NCBI RefSeq assembly: GCF_019204025.1
Contig: NZ_JAGSPB010000001.1
Coordinates: 1,240,001-1,304,000 of the forward strand
Origin: Erythrobacter ani
GTDB taxonomy: Bacteria; Pseudomonadota; Alphaproteobacteria; Sphingomonadales; Sphingomonadaceae
Direction of reading: 5' to 3'
DNA length: 64,000 nucleotides
Shown here: positions 1 through 8,092 of the stretch, piece by piece
Numbering within the stretch: position 1 is the stretch's first letter
Layout: each line of letters begins with the position of its first letter
The notes under the pieces: model-generated
The model's database searches: none
Told to the model about the DNA's origin: nothing
Seen by the model: the letters and a program-made list of their open reading frames with translations, nothing else
Translations under genes and position numbers: made by a program

Positions 1-104
1 TCGCTGTGTGCCTCGTATCGGGTCTGCTGGCGATGGCCGTGTTCGCGTGGACGGCAGGCCAGATGAAATCGAGCGGCTATCTGGCGCGAATGGCAGCCGA
101 TTAG
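1..104 (+). CDS. C-terminal fragment of a membrane protein (5' end outside window)
   Basis: An open frame enters from the left edge (first full codon at position 3) and stops at TAG 102-104. The visible 33 residues contain a hydrophobic stretch (VSGLLAMAVFAWTAG) that could be the last membrane helix, then a short polar tail. Its stop interlocks with the stop of the convergent SDR gene in the tetranucleotide TTAG at 101-104, an arrangement repeated elsewhere in this window, which supports it being a real gene end. Too little is present to name a family. Confidence 0.5.
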   Translation, partial: AVCLVSGLLAMAVFAWTAGQMKSSGYLARMAAD

Positions 105-868
105 AATCCGGGATGGATCGACAGCGCGCCGCCATCCACCAACATTTCCGCGCCGGTCATGAAGGGGCACTCGTCACTCGCCAGAAACGCGATCGCCGCG
201 GCAGTTTCGGCTGGATCGCCGAGCCGGTTGAGGGGTGATGTCGCCGCGACCGCGGCTTTCAGACCCGGCATGTGCTGTTCGGCAGTATTGAGTATGCCTG
301 TCTCGGTCGCGCCGGGAATGACGGTGTTGCAACGAATGTTATAGCCCTGCTTGGCGCAGTGGATCGCCACCGACTTGCTCAACACCCGGACCGCGCCCTT
401 GCTCGAACAATAGGCGACATCGCTCGGCAAGGCGGCCATTGCCGAGGTCGATGCAATATTGATGATCGCGCCTGCAGGTCCGCCGGGATTGGCTTTCATC
501 GCAGCGATAGCGGCGCGGCATCCCGCCATCGTACCGGTGATATTGATCGCGTATGTGCGCGCCCATACATCGTCCGTGACATCCTCGATGGAATGCTGCG
601 ACACGGCGCCAGCATTGTTCACCAGGATATCGAGGCGTCCGAATTTGTCGACGGCGAGCGCCGTGATTTGTGGCCAAAGGCCGGTATCCGCGACATCCTG
701 TTCGGCGAATTCAGCGCCCACCTCTTCGCAAAGTCTGGCACCCTCGATCGCGTTTATGTCGGTGCCTAGAATCTTTGCGCCGTCCGCTTTCAAACGTCGC
801 AGCGTTGCCGCGCCGATGCCGCTTGCGCAGCCGGTGACGATCGCGGTCTTGCTTGACAGGTCGGGCAT
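101..868 (-). CDS. SDR family NAD(P)-dependent oxidoreductase
   Basis: A 255-residue classical short-chain dehydrogenase/reductase. Visible motifs are the cofactor glycine motif TGCASGIG (residues 12-19), NNAG (84-87), the catalytic Ser near 140 and Tyr153-x3-Lys157 (YCSSK). Asp37 (GTDIN) after the second beta strand suggests NAD(H) preference. The C-terminus (GAEMLVDGG) is typical of the family. Substrate cannot be told from sequence. The start codon overlaps the stop of the upstream glutathione S-transferase gene by one base (TAATG), so the two are probably co-transcribed and translationally coupled. Confidence 0.92.
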   Translation of the reverse strand: MPDLSSKTAIVTGCASGIGAATLRRLKADGAKILGTDINAIEGARLCEEVGAEFAEQDVADTGLWPQITALAVDKFGRLDILVNNAGAVSQHSIEDVTDDVWARTYAINITGTMAGCRAAIAAMKANPGGPAGAIINIASTSAMAALPSDVAYCSSKGAVRVLSKSVAIHCAKQGYNIRCNTVIPGATETGILNTAEQHMPGLKAAVAATSPLNRLGDPAETAAAIAFLASDECPFMTGAEMLVDGGALSIHPGF

Positions 869-1515
869 TATTCAGCCTGCTTCCACACCCCTGCGCAGTC
901 GCGCTGATTGTGCGTTTCGACGAACCGGGCGAGATTATCCGTGCCGTCGGGCAGTTTCCAGCCGACCGTGAAGCCGAAATTGGCAAAGGCGAATACGAGC
1001 AGATCCGCGAAAGTGAACCGGCCAAGCGCGAAGTGATTGCTATCGCCCAGCGCGGTGTCGAACCAGCGCCATTTCTCATCCGACATAGCGGAAAGTTCAC
1101 CGCCGGCTTCCTGGCTCACCACCGACATGCGGGGCTCGAACATCGGCCTCCCGCCGGTTGCTCGGAAACCCATCGTCATCGGTACGACCACCTCCTGATC
1201 GAACAGCCTTGCCCATTTGCGGACCTCGGCGCGCTCACGCGGAGTTTCCCCGAACAGGTTGGGCGAGGGATGCTGTTCCTCGATGAATTCACAGATCGGC
1301 CAGCTTTCGGTGAGGCACGTTCCATCATCCAGCTCCAGCGTCGGGATCGTTCCGAGAGGGTTCTTGGCCATGTAATCGGCATCCTGGCGGTTTTCCCCGG
1401 TGATGATGTCGTAATGCACCCGTTCGAAATCCTTCCCTTCCTCCAAGCCCTTCTCGATCATGAACATGCGGACGAGCCGGGGGTTGGGGCCGAGGCTGGA
1501 ATGGAGCTTGGTCAT
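868..1515 (-). CDS. Glutathione S-transferase family protein
   Basis: A 215-residue cytosolic GST-like protein. The N-terminal thioredoxin-like domain (about 1-80) holds the cis-proline segment NPLGTIPTLELDDG and the glutathione-contacting LTESWPICEFIEE. The helical C-terminal domain (about 90-205) has the N-capping-box-like segment GRFTFADLLVFAFANFG. The ATG at 1515 is chosen because AGGAGA lies seven bases upstream; an in-frame TTG at 1533 would start inside that ribosome binding site. First gene of a two-gene unit with the SDR. Likely detoxification or dehalogenation/isomerisation, but substrate is unknown. Confidence 0.9.
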   Translation of the reverse strand: MTKLHSSLGPNPRLVRMFMIEKGLEEGKDFERVHYDIITGENRQDADYMAKNPLGTIPTLELDDGTCLTESWPICEFIEEQHPSPNLFGETPRERAEVRKWARLFDQEVVVPMTMGFRATGGRPMFEPRMSVVSQEAGGELSAMSDEKWRWFDTALGDSNHFALGRFTFADLLVFAFANFGFTVGWKLPDGTDNLARFVETHNQRDCAGVWKQAE

Positions 1516-1624
1516 CGTATCTCTCCTGATCAATTTCCCGCGACCCTAAGCTGCGCGGGCTTGCGCGTCGCCCTCACAAATGCGCTAGGGGACACGGACG
1601 ATCGAAGAGGACTTAAGCAGGGCC

Positions 1625-2794
1625 ATGGATTTCAACCTGACCGATGAGCAGCGCGAGCTGCGCGAGACAGCGCGCAAGTTTGCGCGCACCGAATTGCCAG
1701 CGCTGGCACGCGATATGGAAGAACTGGATTATGCCGTCCCCCATGACATGCTGCGCACCTATGGCGAGATGGGGTTTCTCGGCGTCAATCTGCCCGAAGA
1801 ATATGGCGGGCTTGGTCTAGGCCATATCGAGGCTCTTTTGGTGCTCGAAGAGTTTGCGCAAGTCTCTAATGCCGTTGCATTCCCTGTGTTTGAGGCGCTG
1901 ACCGGACCAGTGCGCACGATCGAGCGCTTCGGATCTGATGAGATGAAGGCGAAGATCCTTCCCGAAGTGATCAGGGGCGAAAAAATCGTCGCCGTCTCGA
2001 TGTCCGAACCCGATGCGGGAACTGCTCTCACCGACCTGAAGACCAAGGCCGTGGCCAATGGAAACGGATATGTCGTGAACGGGTACAAACGCTGGACCAG
2101 CGGCGGCGGACATTCCGATTATTACGTTACCTATTGCCGATTCAGCGATGAACCGAGCGCGAAAGGCATTGGCGCCATCCTGTTGGAAAAGGACATGGAC
2201 GGGATGCAATTCGGCAAACGCGAAGAGCTGATGGGCTTTCGCGGCATCCCTACGGCCGATTTTGCGATCGAGGATGTGAAGGTGCCGGGCGAGAACGTCA
2301 TCATCGGCGCAGGCGGGTTCGGTAAGCTGATGAGCGCCTTCGGCCTCGAACGCTGCGGCAATGCAACGCAAAGCCTGGGCGTGGCGGCTGCCGCGCTCGA
2401 ACAGGCGCTGGCCTACACTCAGGAGCGTGAGGCGTTCGGCAAGCCGATCGTCGATTTTCAGGCCGTGCAGCTGAAGCTCGCCGAAATGGCGATGAAGGTC
2501 GAGGCCGCACGGCTGCTGATCCACCGTGCTGCGGTCAACGCCTCGAGCAATGCGGACGGGCTCCCCAGCGTCTATGAAAGCAGCCTAGCCAAATGCTACG
2601 CGAACGAGATCGTGCGCGAAGTGACCGCTCTCGGCATGCAGGTCATGGGCGGATACGGGTATCACAAGGATTACGGCATGGAGCAGCGTTTGCGCGATGC
2701 CTATGCCTGGGGGATTGCCGGCGGCGCGATCGACGTACAGAAAACCAATATTGCCAGCGCAATGATCGGGCGGAGGTTCGATCAGCGCAAATAG
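1625..2794 (+). CDS. Acyl-CoA dehydrogenase family protein
   Basis: A 389-residue flavoprotein with the normal three-part layout: N-terminal helices (1-125), middle beta domain including the FAD-contacting VAVSMSEPDAGTALTDLKT (122-140) and the KRWTSGG segment, and a C-terminal helical domain with REAFGKPIVDFQ. It would oxidise an acyl-CoA and pass electrons to ETF. The usual MCAD/SCAD catalytic glutamate site (YEGT) reads IAGGA here, whereas a Glu is present at residue 242 (GLERC), the position used by isovaleryl- and long-chain acyl-CoA dehydrogenases. Stands alone; the GST gene is divergent. Confidence 0.92.
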   Translation: MDFNLTDEQRELRETARKFARTELPALARDMEELDYAVPHDMLRTYGEMGFLGVNLPEEYGGLGLGHIEALLVLEEFAQVSNAVAFPVFEALTGPVRTIERFGSDEMKAKILPEVIRGEKIVAVSMSEPDAGTALTDLKTKAVANGNGYVVNGYKRWTSGGGHSDYYVTYCRFSDEPSAKGIGAILLEKDMDGMQFGKREELMGFRGIPTADFAIEDVKVPGENVIIGAGGFGKLMSAFGLERCGNATQSLGVAAAALEQALAYTQEREAFGKPIVDFQAVQLKLAEMAMKVEAARLLIHRAAVNASSNADGLPSVYESSLAKCYANEIVREVTALGMQVMGGYGYHKDYGMEQRLRDAYAWGIAGGAIDVQKTNIASAMIGRRFDQRK

Positions 2795-2840
2795 GGTTTA
2801 GCGCTTGCGCCGGTTCGATTGGCTGTTCATTTAGTGCGGC

Positions 2841-3392
2841 ATGGAAACCACCGCGCAGCCAGCGCCGAATGCTTCGCCCGGCGAAGCACTCATCGGCCAG
2901 CTAGGCAATATTGTCGATGATGATGCCGAACTCACGAAAGTGCATCCCAATTACAAAACGGCGCTGCGCGTGCACGCGGCGCTCACCGCGATCCCTATCG
3001 TGGTTGGCGCGATGGTGCTCGAAGGGTCGCTGCGGGGGCAATCGCCGCTGCCATTCGGTGTGATTATCGGAACCGTCGTCTTTCTGGCGGTGCTTTTGAT
3101 CGTCCGCTTGCCATCGCGGCGCTATCTGGCGCGCGGCTATCAGATTTCGAGCGATCGGCTGCGGGTCGTGCGCGGTATTCTGTGGCGCTCCGACACGGTC
3201 GTCCCCTTCGGACGAGTTCAGCATATCGATGTCGATCAAGGACCGCTCGAACGATTCTTCGACATCGCGACACTGACGCTGCACACCGCCGGCAATCACA
3301 ACGCATCGGTAAAGCTGCCAGGTCTTGGCCATGCGCTCGCTACGGATATGCGTGAACAAATCCGCGCCCATATCAAGCGGGAGAGCATGTGA
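2841..3392 (+). CDS. PH domain-containing membrane protein (YdbS-like, DUF304)
   Basis: A 183-residue protein with a polar N-terminus, two adjacent membrane helices (about 44-65 and 72-92), then one bacterial PH domain (bPH_2) recognisable by YQISSDRLRVVRGILWRSD and the loop VVPFGRVQHIDVDQGPLERF, ending in a short basic tail. Members of this family are membrane-anchored; their function is largely uncharacterised. It overlaps the next gene, which encodes a larger protein of the same family, by four bases (GTGA), so the pair probably forms one complex like the YdbS/YdbT pairs of other bacteria. Confidence 0.85.
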   Translation: METTAQPAPNASPGEALIGQLGNIVDDDAELTKVHPNYKTALRVHAALTAIPIVVGAMVLEGSLRGQSPLPFGVIIGTVVFLAVLLIVRLPSRRYLARGYQISSDRLRVVRGILWRSDTVVPFGRVQHIDVDQGPLERFFDIATLTLHTAGNHNASVKLPGLGHALATDMREQIRAHIKRESM

Positions 3393-4969
3393 GCGTGACA
3401 GCGCCTGCTCCCCGATCGGTTTCGGTACCGGTGACTGCAACAGCACCCAAAGCCCAGCCGCAGCGCACAGCTCCGCTCAGCGTGGCTATCGGGCTGCTGA
3501 GTTCGGCGCAAAACGCGATCGTGCCCATAGCTCTTGTCGCGTTCAGCAATAGCGGGCGCGGCTACGGTATTCTTGCCGCCCTCGGGATTGGCGCGGCGAT
3601 CATTGTTATCGGCAGTTTTTTTTCGTATCTCAGATGGCGGCGACTGACCTACACGATCGGCGCGCAGGACATCCGGGTCGAAAGCGGTGTTCTTAGCCGT
3701 GCGGCGCGCTCGGTGCCGTATGAACGCATCCAGGACGTCAGCCTTGAGCAAAAGCTGTTGCCGCGCCTGTTCGGTCTGGTCGCCGTCAAGTTCGAGACCG
3801 GGGCGGGCGGCGGTGATGATCTCAGCCTCGCCTACCTGACCGAAGACGCGGGCGAAGAGCTTCGCCAGCTGATCCGTGAGCGGCGCGATGCACAGGTGGC
3901 GGAGGCAAGTGAAGCCAGAGGCGAAACGCCCGGCACTGTCGAAGAACCAGCCGCCGAAACGCTTTTCGCGATGGGGCCGGAGCGGCTTTTCACGTTCGGT
4001 CTGTTCGAATTCTCACTTGCGGTGTTCGCGGTTCTCGCAGGCCTTGCGCAATATGCAGACGGGTTCATCGAAATCGGTGATGCGATCGACCTTGCCGGGT
4101 CATGGTTCTCCGACCGCGGTGAAGAAGTCGCGGCGCTGGGCGCCACTTTGCAGATCCTGAGCGCGCTCGCAGGCCTGTTCGTGGTGTTCATCGTCGGCTC
4201 CGCTACCGGCATGATCCGCGTCTTCACCCGCGAATGGAATTTCCTGCTCGAACGCACCGCGCGGGGTTTTCGCAGGCGTCGCGGCCTGTTTACCCGCACC
4301 GATGTCGTCATGCCGATCCACCGCGTGCAGGGCGTGATGATCGGAACACGCGCGCTCAGATACCGGTTCGGTTGGCACAATTTGCGTTTTGTCAGTCTGG
4401 CCCAGGATGCGGGGTCGTCCAGCCACGTGGTCGCGCCATTTGCGAGGATGGAGGAAATCAGGCCCATCATCGCCGCCGCAGGGTTCGACCTGCCGCGTGA
4501 AGACGCGGACTGGCACCGCGCGAGCAAGCGCTACCGCACGGACAGCGCCATCGTCGATTCGTCGATCTTCATCCTGACGGCGATTGCGACGGGAACGGTC
4601 GCGTTGCTGATCGCTCCCGAATGGCTCCTGTTCGCCGTGTTGATCCCGCTAGTGCTTGCGGCCATCGCGGCGGGTGCGAACATGCTCGCATGGCGCTTCC
4701 AAAGGCACGCTCTGGATCCCTCGCAGGTGATCGTGACCAAGGGCGTGCTCTCACCGCGCAGCCAGATTGCGACGCGGCTCAAACTGCATTCCGCGGAAAT
4801 TGTACAGGGCCCGGTCGCGCGGTTGCGCGGTTATGCGACGGTGCATCTTGGCCTTGCGGGCGGTGAGCTCGCGATACCGGGAGTTCCCTTGGAACGCGCG
4901 CGCGAGGTTCGCCGTGAGGTACTCGAGACTATCGCGGCCACCGACTTTTCCGACCTCGAAACCGCCTAG
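3389..4969 (+). CDS. PH domain-containing membrane protein (YdbT-like, three bPH_2 repeats)
   Basis: A 526-residue protein starting at GTG inside the upstream stop. Three bPH_2 units are visible: SVPYERIQDVSLEQKLLPRLFG (near 110-130), VMPIHRVQGVMIGTRALRYRFG (near 308-330) and a third near 445-480 (LKLHSAEIVQGPVARLRGY). Hydrophobic pairs separate them, around 26-78, 205-225, 250-280 and 390-430, giving a multi-pass protein. Repeats share the pattern basic-I/V-Q-x-V/I. Role unknown beyond membrane association with the 183-residue partner. The stop interlocks with that of the convergent GNAT gene (CTAG). Confidence 0.85.
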   Translation: MSVTAPAPRSVSVPVTATAPKAQPQRTAPLSVAIGLLSSAQNAIVPIALVAFSNSGRGYGILAALGIGAAIIVIGSFFSYLRWRRLTYTIGAQDIRVESGVLSRAARSVPYERIQDVSLEQKLLPRLFGLVAVKFETGAGGGDDLSLAYLTEDAGEELRQLIRERRDAQVAEASEARGETPGTVEEPAAETLFAMGPERLFTFGLFEFSLAVFAVLAGLAQYADGFIEIGDAIDLAGSWFSDRGEEVAALGATLQILSALAGLFVVFIVGSATGMIRVFTREWNFLLERTARGFRRRRGLFTRTDVVMPIHRVQGVMIGTRALRYRFGWHNLRFVSLAQDAGSSSHVVAPFARMEEIRPIIAAAGFDLPREDADWHRASKRYRTDSAIVDSSIFILTAIATGTVALLIAPEWLLFAVLIPLVLAAIAAGANMLAWRFQRHALDPSQVIVTKGVLSPRSQIATRLKLHSAEIVQGPVARLRGYATVHLGLAGGELAIPGVPLERAREVRREVLETIAATDFSDLETA

Positions 4970-5292
4970 GCCCGCAAATCGGCCCAGTCGGGGTTCTTGT
5001 CGAACTTTGCCGCGACGTACGAACAGCGCGGGTCGATCTTGAACTCCTGCTTGCGCGCGTCGGCCACCAACCGTTCGACCAATTGCGCAGCGATACCGCG
5101 CCCGCCGATCGCATCGGGTACGACTGTGTGCGTTGCCACTCTCACGCTGCTCGCCACGTTTTCTCGCGGCAGGCCAGTCTTCGGCTCCCACTCGAGATAT
5201 CCCTGATGATCTTCTCCTGCGACTTTAGCGACATATTTGCCGCCCTGTCCCTGCGCGTGATGGGTGATCGTCACCTGTGCCTTGTCGGTCAT
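4966..5292 (-). CDS. Small GNAT-fold N-acetyltransferase (YidJ/Acetyltransf_CG-like)
   Basis: A 108-residue protein with the minimal GNAT core seen in small acetyltransferases: GYLEWEP beta strand, ATHTVVPDAIGGRGIAAQLVERL (beta4 followed by the pyrophosphate loop, GRGIA in place of Q/RxxGxG/A) and the closing CSYVAAKF strand. Cys near residue 90 (RCSYV) is the conserved cysteine of this subfamily. Substrate unknown. Converges with the PH-domain gene with a four-base stop overlap, 4966-4969. Confidence 0.82.
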   Translation of the reverse strand: MTDKAQVTITHHAQGQGGKYVAKVAGEDHQGYLEWEPKTGLPRENVASSVRVATHTVVPDAIGGRGIAAQLVERLVADARKQEFKIDPRCSYVAAKFDKNPDWADLRA

Positions 5293-5344
5293 TTGTGATG
5301 CTCCTTCTTGCCATCAACGCCGTTGCGGTTAGAGGCGTTCCGAT

Positions 5345-6343
5345 ATGACCAAGTTCCTGTCCGACAATGCTGCGCCTGTGCATCCCAAGGTCTGGGAGGC
5401 CATGCGCGCAGCCGACGAGGCCGACAACCCGTATGATGGCGACACGCTTTCATCCGAGCTCGATGCCCGGTTTACTGACCTTTTCGGGCGTGAGTGTGCT
5501 GCGATGTGGGTGGCGACGGGCACCGCCGCAAATTGCCTGGCGCTGGCGACCATGTGCCAGCCCCATGGCGGAGTGGTGTGTCACGAAGAGGCGCATATCG
5601 AGGTCGACGAAGGCGGCGCACCGGGATTTTATCTCCACGGCGCGAAACTGATGCTGTGTCCGGGCGAGGGCGCCAAGCTGACGCCTTCCGGAATCGCAGA
5701 GCTGATCGACCCGATCCGCGACGATGTACATCAGGTCCAGCCGCATGCGGTCGCGATTACGCAGGCAAGCGAATATGGGCTGATCTATAGCCGCGAAGAA
5801 CTTGACGCGTTGCAGCACTTCGCCCGCTCCCACGGATTGGGCCTGCATATGGACGGGGCCCGGTTTGCTAATGCGGCGGCATCGCTGGACGGCGCGGCAG
5901 CCTACGCTGCGCACGGCGCCGACAGCCTTGCATTCGGCTTCATCAAGAATGGCGGCATGAGCGCCGAGGCAGTTGTCCTGTTCGATCCGGAGCGCGCCGA
6001 GCTCGTGAAATATCGCCGCAAGCGTGCAGGCCACCTACAATGCAAGGGACGTTATCTCGCCGCCCAGATCCTCGCCATGCTGGAGGATGACCTGTGGCTC
6101 GCCAATGCGCGCCATGCCAATGCTGCGGCGCAGAGCATTGCTGGCGGATGCGAGGAACGCCTGATGCACCCGGTCGAGGCGAATGAGCTGTTCGTGCGTC
6201 TGTCGGCAAACGAACGCAAGGCGCTGCGCGCGCAAGGTTTCGAGTTCTACGATTGGGGCGCGGATGCTGCACGGTTCGTGACCGCCTGGAACACCCGTGC
6301 CGACGATGCCGAAGCTCTGGGCAAGGCCATCGCCTCGTTATGA
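5345..6343 (+). CDS. Threonine aldolase / beta-eliminating lyase family (PLP enzyme)
   Basis: A 332-residue fold-type I PLP enzyme resembling low-specificity L-threonine aldolase, which cleaves L-threonine to glycine and acetaldehyde. Seen: FLSDNAAPVHP at the N-terminus, TGTAANCLAL (58-67) phosphate-binding region, HEEAHI (80-85), the PLP-nitrogen Asp170 in HMDGARF and the Schiff-base Lys201 in FGFIKNGG. The lysine neighbourhood is not the common SKGLGAP form, so the substrate may be another beta-hydroxy amino acid. Followed by a transporter gene, suggesting possible amino-acid export linkage. Confidence 0.85.
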   Translation: MTKFLSDNAAPVHPKVWEAMRAADEADNPYDGDTLSSELDARFTDLFGRECAAMWVATGTAANCLALATMCQPHGGVVCHEEAHIEVDEGGAPGFYLHGAKLMLCPGEGAKLTPSGIAELIDPIRDDVHQVQPHAVAITQASEYGLIYSREELDALQHFARSHGLGLHMDGARFANAAASLDGAAAYAAHGADSLAFGFIKNGGMSAEAVVLFDPERAELVKYRRKRAGHLQCKGRYLAAQILAMLEDDLWLANARHANAAAQSIAGGCEERLMHPVEANELFVRLSANERKALRAQGFEFYDWGADAARFVTAWNTRADDAEALGKAIASL

Positions 6344-6374
6344 GCTGCAGACATTGAGCGCGGCGCAGTCTTCC

Positions 6375-7274
6375 ATGCTGCAATGGCGCGTAATCCTACC
6401 ATTCGTCCTGACCGGTGCAATCTGGGGTTCGACCTGGTTCGTCATAACCGGACAGATCGACGGAGTGCCCGCTGCGTGGTCGGTGTTCTATCGCTTTGCC
6501 CTCGCTACGCCGGCGCTGTTCCTTGTCGCATACCTTATGAAGCGGCGACTGAAACTTACGCGTCCGGAGCACCTGCTTGCGGCGTTTGTCGGCATCTTCC
6601 AGTTCAGCGGCAATTTCCTGTTCGTGTACCATGCGGAGCTTTACGTGACCTCGGGCATTGTTGCGATGATGTTCGGCCTGCTGATGGTTCCCAATGCGGT
6701 GTTCGGCCGAATTTTTCTCGGCGAGAGTGTGCAGGGACGGTTCTTCAGCGGCAGCCTCATCGCGATCATCGGGGTGTCGTTCCTGCTCGTGCACGAATGG
6801 CGGGCCAACCCGGATGCCGGGGTGATCGGGGGCAATGTTGCGCTCGGCATCTTGCTCGCGCTGCTCGGCATCCTTGCAGCCTCGATCGCCAATGTTGTTC
6901 AGGCCAACCCGACGGGGCGCGCAGTGCCGATGGTCAGCCTGCTCGCCTGGGCGATGCTTTATGGAACAGTATTCGATCTGGGATTTGCCGCGCTGACAGC
7001 CGGTCCGCCGCCGCTGCCGACCAGCCCACAGTATTGGGCAGGGATCGTTTACCTTGCGCTTATCGGGTCGGTCGTGACGTTTCCGCTGCATTACAACCTC
7101 GTGCGCGAGATCGGCGCGGGCCGCACCGCGTACAACTCAATCCTGACCATTTCGGTCGCGATGGCGATTTCAACCCTGTTCGAGGATTACCGCTGGACTG
7201 CGCTCACCGCGGGGGGAATGGTTCTGGCGGTGATCGGCATGGTGATCGCGCTAAGAGCCAAGCAGCGCCGATAG
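6375..7274 (+). CDS. DMT superfamily transporter (EamA family)
   Basis: About 299 residues with ten predicted membrane helices in two EamA repeats. The first starts FVLTGAIWGSTWFVITGQ and the second about FGLLMVPNAVFGRIFLGE onward; the C-terminal part ends in a typical terminal helix (GGMVLAVIGMVIALRA). Start taken at ATG 6375 (MLQWRV), which puts the first helix at the N-terminus; longer in-frame starts would overlap the threonine aldolase gene. Likely inner-membrane metabolite or amino-acid exporter. The 3' end overlaps the convergent epimerase gene by 24 bases. Confidence 0.85.
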   Translation: MLQWRVILPFVLTGAIWGSTWFVITGQIDGVPAAWSVFYRFALATPALFLVAYLMKRRLKLTRPEHLLAAFVGIFQFSGNFLFVYHAELYVTSGIVAMMFGLLMVPNAVFGRIFLGESVQGRFFSGSLIAIIGVSFLLVHEWRANPDAGVIGGNVALGILLALLGILAASIANVVQANPTGRAVPMVSLLAWAMLYGTVFDLGFAALTAGPPPLPTSPQYWAGIVYLALIGSVVTFPLHYNLVREIGAGRTAYNSILTISVAMAISTLFEDYRWTALTAGGMVLAVIGMVIALRAKQRR

Positions 7275-8039
7275 TCCTTCAGCAAAAGTCGAATATTCTG
7301 GCCGCCAGCCAAGCACACGCTTGGCCTTGCCGTTAGCAACCCGGCGGTTCTCGGAATAAAAGCCGAGCGCCATTTCGCTGAGGTTCGCTTCTTCCAGTGT
7401 CTGCAGCGGTGGTGGTTCGACGCCGAGCAAGCGGCAGGCAAATTCGGTTACCGCGTTTCCGCTCGCGGGAAAATCATCACCCAGGTTGTACGCTCCGGGC
7501 GGCGCGTCTTGGATCAGCGCAGCGATCACGCCCGATACGATGTCATCGACATGGACCCGGCTGAACACCTGACCGGGCATGTCGATCCGCCGCGCCTTGC
7601 CGTCGCACACCCGCTCGAGCGCGCTGCGTCCCGGCCCGTAGATCCCCGGAAGACGGAACACGTGGGCATTCATTGCCATCCAGGCGGCATCGGCATCGGA
7701 GCGGGCGTTACGTCTGCCGGTGCCGGTGGGCGAGCTTTCGTCAACCCACGCCCCCTGCTGATCGCCGTAGACCCCAGTGGAGGAAAGGTAGAACAGCGGG
7801 CGGCCTTGAAGTGCCTCACGATACCGATCGAGCACGGGGTCGCTGGCGGTCTTGCGGTCCGGCGGCACCGAAGACAGGACATGGGTCGCGGCCTCCAAGG
7901 CTTGAACGACCGCAGCGTGATCCGCGAAATCCACATTCCCCGCGCTGCCGGTGGCGTCGATGTGCCATGCCCGCGAGCGCGCCACCGCGGCGATGCGCTT
8001 CGCCGTATAGCCGAGGCCAAATATGAACAATCGCGCCAT
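7251..8039 (-). CDS. NAD(P)-dependent epimerase/dehydratase-like (YeeZ type)
   Basis: A 262-residue extended SDR-like protein. Nucleotide-binding FIFGLGYTAKRIA lies at the very N-terminus (GxGxxxxR). STGVYGD supplies the catalytic-region Tyr, RLPGIYGPGRSALE and FSRVHVDDIV follow as in nucleoside-diphosphate-sugar epimerases, and YNLGDDFPAS is the substrate-loop region. Members called YeeZ have no firmly established substrate. Convergent with the DMT transporter (24-base overlap) and divergent from pepN with only 53 bases between starts. Confidence 0.85.
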   Translation of the reverse strand: MARLFIFGLGYTAKRIAAVARSRAWHIDATGSAGNVDFADHAAVVQALEAATHVLSSVPPDRKTASDPVLDRYREALQGRPLFYLSSTGVYGDQQGAWVDESSPTGTGRRNARSDADAAWMAMNAHVFRLPGIYGPGRSALERVCDGKARRIDMPGQVFSRVHVDDIVSGVIAALIQDAPPGAYNLGDDFPASGNAVTEFACRLLGVEPPPLQTLEEANLSEMALGFYSENRRVANGKAKRVLGWRPEYSTFAEGLSALLGS

Positions 8040-8092
8040 ACAATCGTTCTAATCGCTTGACGCCTGCACAAATCAACTGAAATCGAGCTTCC

